Shown here piece after piece: positions 1 through 4,530 of a stretch of DNA of 5,326 nucleotides. This stretch comes from Clostridiales bacterium. GTDB lineage: Bacteria > Bacillota > Clostridia > Oscillospirales > Oscillospiraceae. The position numbers were made by a program, and so were the translations under genes. The notes under the pieces were generated by a model, which was not told where the DNA came from, searched no databases, and was given only the letters and a program-made list of their open reading frames with translations. The first letter of the stretch is position 1. Each line of letters opens with the position of its first letter. The DNA lies in the NCBI GenBank assembly GCA_012516225.1, contig JAAYWX010000386.1:1-5326 (forward strand), in the 5' to 3' direction.

Positions 1-1324
1 CCTCTTTCATTTTGATTTCACAGTCCAGATCTCCGCACCACATCGTCTTGATAAAGCCACCTTTTCCCTGAGATATGTTCTTTACTTCTTCAAGAGTGGA
101 GGCAGCATAAGTGTTTTCTTCAAGATTTTTTTTAGCCTTTTCGTAAAGTCCGGCATGGACTTCGTTGAGCAAGCAGGGAATTTCAGTTTCCAGTTCGCTG
201 AGAGGGACGACGGTTTTCTCGCCGTTATCACGCCGCACACAGACGCACTGTCCGGCCTCAATATCTTTGGGACCGATTTCAAGGCGCAGAGGAACGCCTT
301 TCATCTCGTATTCCGCAAATTTCCATCCGGGCGTGTTTTCGGAAAAGTCGCCTTTAACGCGGATTCCGGAAGAGCTAAGCCTTTCTATAATTTTCTCGGC
401 ATTTTCCACAACACCTTCTTTGTGATGGGCTATGGGACCGACAATAACCTGAATAGGCGCTATTTTAGGAGGAAGGACAAGTCCGTTGTTATCTCCATGT
501 GTCATTATTATGCCGCCGATTATTCGGGTGGAAAGCCCCCAAGAGGTCTGGTAAGGAGTGGAAAGCTTGTTGTCTTTGTCTGTAAAGGCAATGTCGAACG
601 CTTTGGCAAAGCCATCTCCAAAATAATGGCTTGTACCGCTTTGGAGGGCTTTTCTGTCATGCATCATACATTCTATGGTATAGGTGCGCTCAGCTCCCGC
701 GAATTTCTCCTTATCTGTTTTGCAGCCGCGGACAACAGGCATTGCAAGTACATTTTCGCATAGATCGGCATAAGTTTCAAGCTGCTGCTCGGTTTCAGCT
801 ATGGCTTCCTCGGCAGAGGCGTGAAGGGTATGACCCTCCTGCCATAAAAATTCGCGGTGGCGCAGGAAAGGGCGCGTAGTCTTTTCCCAGCGCAGTACGC
901 TGCACCACTGGTTATAGAGCAAGGGAAGGTCGCGCCAGGAATGGACTATGCTGCGCCAGTGGTCGCAAAAAAGAGTTTCGGAAGTGGGACGTATGCAGAG
1001 TTTTTCTTCAAGCTCTTCCTCGCCGCCCAAAGTAACCCATGCGCATTCTGGAGCGAAACCGACAACATGGTCCTTTTCTTTCTGGAGGAGAGATTCAGGA
1101 ATAAGAAGCGGCATATAAAGGTTTTGATGTCCGGTAGCTTTAAAGCGCCTGTCAAGCTCCGACTGTATATTTTCCCAGATCGCATAGCCGTAAGGACGGA
1201 GGATGAGCAGTCCTTTTACGCTTGAATATTCAATAAGCTCAGCTTTTTTGCAAACATCCGTATACCACTTGGCAAAATCAACTTCCATATCCGTTATCTG
1301 TTCGACCTTTTTGTCTATAGCCAT
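1..1324 (-). CDS. proS: Prolyl-tRNA synthetase, short archaeal/eukaryotic-type (3' end beyond window)
   Basis: This cytoplasmic class II aminoacyl-tRNA synthetase charges tRNA-Pro with proline. The reading frame is open from the ATG at 1324 to the window edge, giving 441 codons; the family is usually about 475-480 residues, so only the C-terminal tail is missing. Motif 1 lies around residues 65-78 (GHQNLYMPLLIPES). Motif 2 is at 145-165 (RWEKTTRPFLRHREFLWQEG) and motif 3 ends in WGLSTR at 262-267. Motifs 2 and 3 are only about 95 residues apart, so the YbaK-like editing insertion of the bacterial-type enzyme is absent. This places the protein in the short archaeal/eukaryotic-type group that many Clostridia carry. 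The last visible residues (KTMWCGDLDCE) match the cysteine-containing C-terminal zinc-binding domain of that group. The start MAIDKKVEQITDMEVDF is typical for the family. A GAAAGGA ribosome binding site sits 12 bases upstream, which is slightly far. The gene has its own promoter and is divergent from the small gene at 1545. Confidence 0.97.
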   Translation of the reverse strand, partial: MAIDKKVEQITDMEVDFAKWYTDVCKKAELIEYSSVKGLLILRPYGYAIWENIQSELDRRFKATGHQNLYMPLLIPESLLQKEKDHVVGFAPECAWVTLGGEEELEEKLCIRPTSETLFCDHWRSIVHSWRDLPLLYNQWCSVLRWEKTTRPFLRHREFLWQEGHTLHASAEEAIAETEQQLETYADLCENVLAMPVVRGCKTDKEKFAGAERTYTIECMMHDRKALQSGTSHYFGDGFAKAFDIAFTDKDNKLSTPYQTSWGLSTRIIGGIIMTHGDNNGLVLPPKIAPIQVIVGPIAHHKEGVVENAEKIIERLSSSGIRVKGDFSENTPGWKFAEYEMKGVPLRLEIGPKDIEAGQCVCVRRDNGEKTVVPLSELETEIPCLLNEVHAGLYEKAKKNLEENTYAASTLEEVKNISQGKGGFIKTMWCGDLDCEIKMKE

Positions 1325-1416
1325 TTTCGTAATCAGTCCTTTCAAAAGTTTGCCGGGAAACCTGCAGGAAACCTATCCTGAAAAGGGGGCGTTGCATTGT
1401 GTATATTATTTTACGG

Positions 1417-1440
1417 AAAAATACCGCGCCGAACCGCGGT
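1417..1440 (-). other. Terminator-like hairpin at the very 5' end of the proS transcript
   Basis: On the minus strand, ACCGCG (1435-1440) pairs perfectly with CGCGGT (1423-1428) across a six-base loop, GTTCGG. The stem is followed by A and then five T (1417-1421). It looks like a short intrinsic terminator, but it begins only about 4 bases after the predicted transcription start. That is very early for a working attenuator. A 5' stabilising stem, or a chance GC-rich palindrome, is at least as likely. The plus strand has no T-run after the same stem, so it is not a terminator for plus-strand transcription. Confidence 0.45.
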
Positions 1441-1450
1441 TCATCGCGTA

Positions 1451-1479
1451 ATTCTATAAAATATAGTTCAGCTTGTCAA
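1451..1479 (-). promoter_or_regulatory. SigmaA-type promoter for proS
   Basis: On the minus strand the -35 box is TTGACA (1474-1479), a perfect consensus. A 17-base spacer separates it from the -10 box TAGAAT (1451-1456), which has one mismatch. The start of transcription would be near 1444, leaving a leader of about 120 bases before the proS ATG. It is the clearest promoter in the window by match and spacing. It lies about 65 bases upstream of, and divergent from, the start of the small gene at 1545. Confidence 0.85.
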
Positions 1480-1530
1480 GAACAACGGAGGATTTGCCGC
1501 CGTATTATGGGATGATATTCAAATAAAATT

Positions 1531-1535
1531 GGAGG
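1531..1535 (+). promoter_or_regulatory. Ribosome binding site that decides the start of the 1545 gene
   Basis: A full GGAGG lies 9 bases before the GTG at 1545 and 3 bases before the in-frame GTG at 1539. Normal spacing in Bacillota favours 1545, which makes the protein two residues shorter than the longest reading. Confidence 0.75.
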
Positions 1536-1544
1536 CGGGTGCCG

Positions 1545-1850
1545 GTGAGTGCGTTTGCTAAGTTCTATTTTCGCCCTGCAAAGGGTGAAAAGATACACAC
1601 AGTGATCATACCGAAAGAAGACGAAAGCTGCGGAATAGTCGGAAAAGTAACAGACGGAGAAAGGCCTGTGACAGATGCAATGGTTCTGCTTTTTGAGTCC
1701 GACGGGCAGGAAACCGGAAAGCTGCTCTCATCTGTGATAACAGACGAAGACGGAGAATTTGCTTTTGGACCGCTTGCGGAAAGAGAACTATATGTTATAA
1801 AAATATACAAGAACAGCTTGAAGCTGCGTGAGCTTGAGATAACGGTATGA
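1545..1850 (+). CDS. Small cytosolic protein with a carboxypeptidase-regulatory-like (CnaB-type) beta-sandwich domain
   Basis: This is a 101-residue protein of unknown function. Residues 28-100 follow the pattern of the carboxypeptidase regulatory-like/CnaB beta-sandwich family: a first strand with G-x-V (IVGKVTDGERPV), a strand AMVLLFES, the turn signature TDEDGEFAFGPL at 67-78, and a final strand YVIKIY. There is no signal peptide, membrane segment or LPXTG sorting motif, so it should stay in the cytoplasm, unlike most proteins with this fold. The GTG at 1545 is preferred because GGAGG (1531-1535) lies 9 bases upstream; a GTG two codons earlier (1539) is only 3 bases from it. The gene stands alone, divergent from proS, convergent with the helicase-loader gene, and closed by its own terminator. 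I see no good promoter upstream. The acidic composition and intact frame suggest a real gene; the partner or ligand is unknown. Confidence 0.8.
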   Translation: MSAFAKFYFRPAKGEKIHTVIIPKEDESCGIVGKVTDGERPVTDAMVLLFESDGQETGKLLSSVITDEDGEFAFGPLAERELYVIKIYKNSLKLRELEITV

Positions 1851-1862
1851 CTCCTTCCTGCG

Positions 1863-1910
1863 GCGGAAAGAGCAATTCGGATACGGATTGCCCTTTCTGC
1901 GTTTTTATTT
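1863..1910 (+). terminator. Rho-independent terminator of the small 1545 gene
   Basis: Bases 1863-1878 pair with 1885-1900 to form a 16-bp stem with one A-C mismatch and two G-U pairs. The loop is the six bases GGATAC. The stem is followed by GTTTTTATTT at 1901-1910. It begins 12 bases after the TGA of the small gene. It serves the plus strand only, because the minus strand has no T-run after the stem. The T-run overlaps the TAA stop codon of the convergent helicase-loader gene (1905-1907). Confidence 0.9.
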
Positions 1911-2909
1911 AAATCCGCGTTCCCGCTTAAGCCTCCTGATGTCACTGCCTGAAAAATTAAGCAGGATATATTCGCCTTCAAGGCGGGAAACAATCTGAGG
2001 AGAATAACGCTTTCTTATATCGTCCTCGCTTAAATTGGTTGTTATTATGGTTTTGCCGCCGCTGAGCAGGCGGTTGTTTATAAGAGTATAAAGGGCACTG
2101 AGAGTAAAATTGGTGGTCATTTCCGTGCCGAGGTCGTCTAATATAAGCAGGTCACAATCCAGATAACGACGGACTTTGACCGAAATATTATCCGAATCTG
2201 CCCCGCCGCGGTCAAACTTGTGCGCTTCAAACGCTTCCATTACAGAAACGGCCGTATCATAAACAACAGAATAGCCTTTTTCCGAAACAACCCTTGCAAT
2301 ACATACGGATAAAAAGGTTTTTCCAAGACCTGTACCGCCACGGAACAGCAGATTTACGGAATTTTTTCCGAAATCGTAGGCATAATCTCGGCAGAGGCTT
2401 AAAACCGTACTCATAATTTGATAGGGTGACGTACCACCTGAGGCAGGTGTTTTTTCATAATAGCTCAAGTCAAAATTTTCAAAACTTTGTCCCTCTATGT
2501 TAAGCATACTGCTGAGTTCGCGGACGGCTTCGGCCTTATAAAGGTTATCCAGGCAGGTGCAAGGTTTTCCCAGTATATATCCCTTATCGCGGCATTTTGA
2601 ACAGGAAAAAATTTCGTCTATGTAATCAGCCGGGTATCCTGCCGATTTCAGGAGTTCCGTACGCTTTTCAAGGAGAATATCGCACTGGCTTCGTGCGTTT
2701 TCGACTGCCGAACCTGCGTCCAAGCCTTTTTTAAGGGCATCAACGGCTACTCCTGTCATAATGGTGGTAATTTCTGTTTCAATTTTTTTTATTTCAGGAA
2801 TAAGCTCATATATTTCCGCCCGGCGGCGATTAAGCTCCGTTTCGTTATTCAGCTTTATCTGTTCCAGTATATCCCTGGCACGGGCCAGAATTTTGCCGTC
2901 GTATGCCAT
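1905..2909 (-). CDS. DnaC/DnaI-type replicative helicase loader (AAA+ ATPase)
   Basis: This protein of 334 residues should load the replicative DnaB-type helicase onto DNA, working with the DnaD-domain protein encoded just upstream. A helical N-terminal region (about 1-95) is followed by a putative zinc site with C103, C106, C117 and C119 (CSKC and CTC), as in DnaI-type loaders. The C-terminal AAA+ domain has Walker A GGTGLGKT at 191-198, Walker B LLILDD at 254-259, a sensor-1 motif TTN near 290, and a likely arginine finger in SRL near 309. The ATG at 2909 is preferred. The protein then begins MAYDGKIL, a start I recall for clostridial homologues, and an imperfect GAGTGG lies four bases upstream. 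The ATG at 2930 would add seven residues but has no ribosome binding site. The gap to the upstream gene is 32 bases, consistent with an operon. No minus-strand terminator follows. IstB of IS21 has the same fold but is unlikely here. Confidence 0.93.
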   Translation of the reverse strand: MAYDGKILARARDILEQIKLNNETELNRRRAEIYELIPEIKKIETEITTIMTGVAVDALKKGLDAGSAVENARSQCDILLEKRTELLKSAGYPADYIDEIFSCSKCRDKGYILGKPCTCLDNLYKAEAVRELSSMLNIEGQSFENFDLSYYEKTPASGGTSPYQIMSTVLSLCRDYAYDFGKNSVNLLFRGGTGLGKTFLSVCIARVVSEKGYSVVYDTAVSVMEAFEAHKFDRGGADSDNISVKVRRYLDCDLLILDDLGTEMTTNFTLSALYTLINNRLLSGGKTIITTNLSEDDIRKRYSPQIVSRLEGEYILLNFSGSDIRRLKRERGFK

Positions 2910-2941
2910 AATTCCACTCTTTTCCAACATCTGTTGTCATG

Positions 2942-3913
2942 TCAATTATTTTTGGACTGGTTGAGAAGTTTTCTCATAAGCTCGGCATCGTCCCTTGATT
3001 TTTTCTGGGGAGAAGGAAAATCGCCGGCAGTAGCAGCATTGCCAAAAGAGAAAGTGCCGCTTTTTGTCTGAAAGTCCCCATTTGCGATCTCCTCTATCGT
3101 ATGTAAGTTTTTGCTGTGCCAGTTAGTAAGAATTGAATCCATATATTTCCATGCAAGTTTTCCAGTTTTAATTACAGTTTTGTCATAAGCAAGCGCAATG
3201 GCTTCAAGACCAAAGCCCATATCAAGCCAATTGTCAACATATTTACGCTCAGAAGATGTGAAATTTCTCCCGTTTATCTGAAGAATGCGCTTGACGTCTG
3301 AAACGGCATCGCTCCGAGTTCGCTTCCGTAGCAGATATTCTTCAGCACGCTCCAAAGTGATTATTTCACGGTTATACCAGACATACGCCTCTTTCTCGAT
3401 GGTGTGCATGGAAGGCAGTTTTCCAGGGCCGAGTCGCTCGCGCGTTTCTTCCACACAGTGATTTATAAGCATGAATATAACCTCCGCAGGCAGGCGAAGG
3501 TAGTCATAAATTCCAAAAAGCTTTTTCAAATCTGCACTTGTAAGAGTATGGCCCATTATGCGCTGCGTTTCGTTAATGATAGCACGAAACTCACTGTTTT
3601 CTTCAGAACGCATAGCTATATCCTCAGCCGTATATTCAGGCAGCTCCTCAGGAGGGAGGGACACTGCCAGTTCCGGTTCTCCGGACTTGAATATGCCCAT
3701 GCTGCAAAGAAGCTCCATACCCTTCAGTACTTCTGCTTCGGTTCTTTTCAAAGCTGCTGCGGCGCTTTTGACCGAAAATCCCCCTCCGCAGCGCAAAGCA
3801 TAGATATAAAGCAAAGCGGCGGTTCCATTGCAGGCGGAAATAAGCTTGTCCGCATCGGAAACGGGAACGGCGAGACTCATCCCGCCTGAAAGCCTGTATT
3901 TTTTATCTTCCAT
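2942..3913 (-). CDS. DnaD-domain primosome protein (DnaB/DnaD family)
   Basis: This 323-residue protein belongs to the Bacillota DnaD/DnaB family, which remodels origin or forked DNA and recruits the helicase loader. Residues 1-85 resemble a winged-helix N-terminal domain. Two DnaD-type helical domains follow, at about 107-190 and 203-272. The second contains YMDSILTNW at 257-265, the conserved Y-x3-I-x3-W signature of the family; the first carries a weaker version. The tail (273-323) is polar and probably disordered, ending in a short helix. The start is well supported: GGAGGG lies directly before ATATATG at 3913. It is the first gene of a two-gene operon with the helicase loader, a common clostridial arrangement. 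It is transcribed from a promoter about 25 bases upstream of its start codon. I give no symbol because two-domain DnaD proteins are not one-to-one equivalents of B. subtilis DnaD or DnaB. Confidence 0.93.
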   Translation of the reverse strand: MEDKKYRLSGGMSLAVPVSDADKLISACNGTAALLYIYALRCGGGFSVKSAAAALKRTEAEVLKGMELLCSMGIFKSGEPELAVSLPPEELPEYTAEDIAMRSEENSEFRAIINETQRIMGHTLTSADLKKLFGIYDYLRLPAEVIFMLINHCVEETRERLGPGKLPSMHTIEKEAYVWYNREIITLERAEEYLLRKRTRSDAVSDVKRILQINGRNFTSSERKYVDNWLDMGFGLEAIALAYDKTVIKTGKLAWKYMDSILTNWHSKNLHTIEEIANGDFQTKSGTFSFGNAATAGDFPSPQKKSRDDAELMRKLLNQSKNN

Positions 3914-3945
3914 ATATCCCTCCGCGCCGATTTTTTAAGGAATAC

Positions 3946-3974
3946 ATTATAACATTATTTTTGACTTGTAGCAA
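3946..3974 (-). promoter_or_regulatory. SigmaA-type promoter for the dnaD-like/helicase-loader operon
   Basis: On the minus strand the -35 box is TTGCTA (3969-3974, four of six matches). A 17-base spacer separates it from a perfect TATAAT (3946-3951). Transcription would begin near 3939, leaving a leader of about 25 bases with the GGAGGG ribosome binding site. Its -35 box lies inside the spacer of the opposing zapA promoter. Confidence 0.75.
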
Positions 3975-4003
3975 TACATCTGTTTATGATATAATGTCAA
4001 AAA
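3958..4003. repeat. Inverted repeat spanning the divergent promoters
   Basis: TTTTTGAC (3958-3965) is repeated as its exact reverse complement GTCAAAAA (3996-4003), 30 bases apart. The heptamer ACATTAT occurs twice in direct orientation at 3944-3950 (first base T on a strict reading, core CATTAT at 3945-3950) and 3952-3958, and once inverted as ATAATGT at 3991-3997. These repeats frame both promoters. They could be operator half-sites, but they share bases with the -10 and -35 boxes in AT-rich DNA, so chance and promoter composition may explain them. Confidence 0.4.
3961..3995 (+). promoter_or_regulatory. Promoter for zapA and the U32 gene, with extended -10
   Basis: A perfect extended -10 element, TGATATAAT, spans 3987-3995. 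A TTGACT box lies at 3961-3966. It is 18 bases from the alternative -10 TATGAT (3985-3990) but 23 from the TATAAT, so the two -10 choices share one neighbourhood. With the extended -10 no good -35 is needed, and transcription would begin near 4002. The promoter overlaps the minus-strand promoter of the dnaD-like gene. Confidence 0.75.
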
Positions 4004-4025
4004 ACGGGCGCACGGGGATAATTCA

Positions 4026-4079
4026 ATGTTTTTTACCGAAAACCCAGCGGCTGATATTTTGCGCGGATATTGTAAATGA
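4026..4079 (+). CDS. Possible 17-codon upstream ORF in the zapA leader
   Basis: The translation is MFFTENPAADILRGYCK and stop. GGGG (4014-4017) lies 8 bases before the ATG, a plausible ribosome binding site. The TGA stop overlaps the next ATG in an ATGA arrangement at 4076-4079, and that ATG is in frame with zapA. The layout suits translational coupling. The ORF is short, resembles no leader peptide known to me, and has no run of a single regulatory amino acid, so it may be chance. Confidence 0.25.
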   Translation: MFFTENPAADILRGYCK

Positions 4080-4202
4080 TACCAATGGCGCGGAAAAGCT
4101 GTGCTGCAGCGAAATACGGTGGCATAAACGAAATGGACAAGGCAGAGGAAGAAACAATTGAAAAAGGCAAAAGCCGCTGTAAGCCGCCGTCGATTATGAA
4201 AA

Positions 4203-4209
4203 AGAGGTG
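4203..4209 (+). promoter_or_regulatory. Ribosome binding site that decides the zapA start
   Basis: AGAGGTG matches the Bacillota consensus AGGAGGTG with one base missing and lies 10 bases before the ATG at 4220. The other in-frame ATG codons (4076, 4085, 4133 and 4196) have no comparable site, so 4220 is preferred. The spacing is slightly long. Confidence 0.6.
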
Positions 4210-4219
4210 TACGGTCGAA

Positions 4220-4507
4220 ATGATACAAAATATAACCGTTGAAATAGCAGGAAGAGAATACCAGCTCAGAACCGATGAGGATCCGGAATACATCCGCCAG
4301 CTTGCAAATATTGTAACAGCAAAAGTTCTTGAAATAAAGCGCGATTCGGGCGCATCGGCGCTTGACTGCGCAACCATGGCGGCACTTGATTTTGCCGACC
4401 GTTACTGCAAGGAAGTGCTGAAGAAAAAGCATCCAGCGAAAAAGCAGGCGGCAAACGCGCAGACATCGAATACGCAGGCGGCGGCAGAACCGCCCACACT
4501 CCTTTGA
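4220..4507 (+). CDS. zapA: Cell division protein ZapA
   Basis: ZapA binds FtsZ in the cytoplasm and bundles its filaments, stabilising the division ring. The 95-residue protein starts with the family's short beta hairpin, ITVEIAGREYQL (5-16). EDPEYIRQLANIVTAKV and a helix with ALDCATMAALDFADRYCKEV (47-66) follow, matching the ZapA dimer and coiled-coil pattern. The tail from about 67 is rich in lysine, alanine and glutamine and looks disordered. The length fits Bacillota ZapA (about 80-100 residues). The ATG at 4220 is chosen for its ribosome binding site. An ATG at 4196 would add eight residues (MKKRCTVE), and the frame is open back to 4076, which would give 143 residues with an N-terminal extension unlike the family. 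The U32-family gene follows after 23 bases, so the two are probably one operon. Confidence 0.87.
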   Translation: MIQNITVEIAGREYQLRTDEDPEYIRQLANIVTAKVLEIKRDSGASALDCATMAALDFADRYCKEVLKKKHPAKKQAANAQTSNTQAAAEPPTLL

Positions 4508-4530
4508 AACTATAATCCGGAAGTATTGCT

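Larger units (their letters stand above)
4002..4219 (+). other. Long zapA leader
   Basis: About 217 bases separate the predicted transcription start from the preferred zapA ATG, long for a clostridial housekeeping gene. The stretch contains a possible 17-codon ORF (4026-4079). From 4076 the zapA frame is open, but its translation there does not look like any ZapA. Near the end there is an imperfect tandem repeat, AAGCCGCTGT then AAGCCGCCGT (4171-4190). A small stem GCTG/CAGC is visible near 4108-4120. I recognise no known riboswitch or structured RNA, and no terminator hairpin with a T-run. Confidence 0.5.

Noticed and set aside
155..763. A 202-codon plus-strand open frame and the adjoining plus-strand frames up to 1225
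   Set aside because: They lie opposite proS, which has all three class II motifs in the minus frame. They have no recognisable domains and no ribosome binding site, so they are shadows.
1325..1444. T-box riboswitch controlling proS
   Set aside because: The ACCGCGG string resembles the T-box core, but only about 4 bases of transcript precede it. There is no room for the specifier stem I, and the full AGGGTGGNACCGCG box is absent.
1494..1521. SigmaA promoter for the small plus-strand gene (TTGCCG ... TATTCA)
   Set aside because: The -10 box matches only three of six positions, and transcription would begin almost on top of the ribosome binding site.
1863..1900. Bidirectional terminator for the convergent genes
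   Set aside because: The stem is strong, but the minus strand continues with a G- and A-rich sequence and no T-run, so only the plus-strand function is supported.
1905..2909. IstB-type transposition helper of an IS21 element
   Set aside because: The AAA+ fold is shared, but there is no istA gene or terminal inverted repeat. The gene follows a DnaD-domain gene and has the DnaI-like cysteine cluster.
3404..3889. A 161-codon plus-strand open frame opposite the dnaD-like gene
   Set aside because: The minus-strand frame has two DnaD domains, a good ribosome binding site and a promoter. The plus frame has no recognisable features.
4002..4219. 6S RNA or a known riboswitch in the zapA leader (ssrS lies next to zapA in Proteobacteria)
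   Set aside because: The two ends of the leader do not pair into the long 6S rod, and no known riboswitch core was recognised.
3947..4432. A 161-codon minus-strand open frame across the intergenic region and zapA
   Set aside because: It runs opposite the ZapA domain and both promoters, is rich in Cys and Phe in a random-looking way, and has no ribosome binding site.
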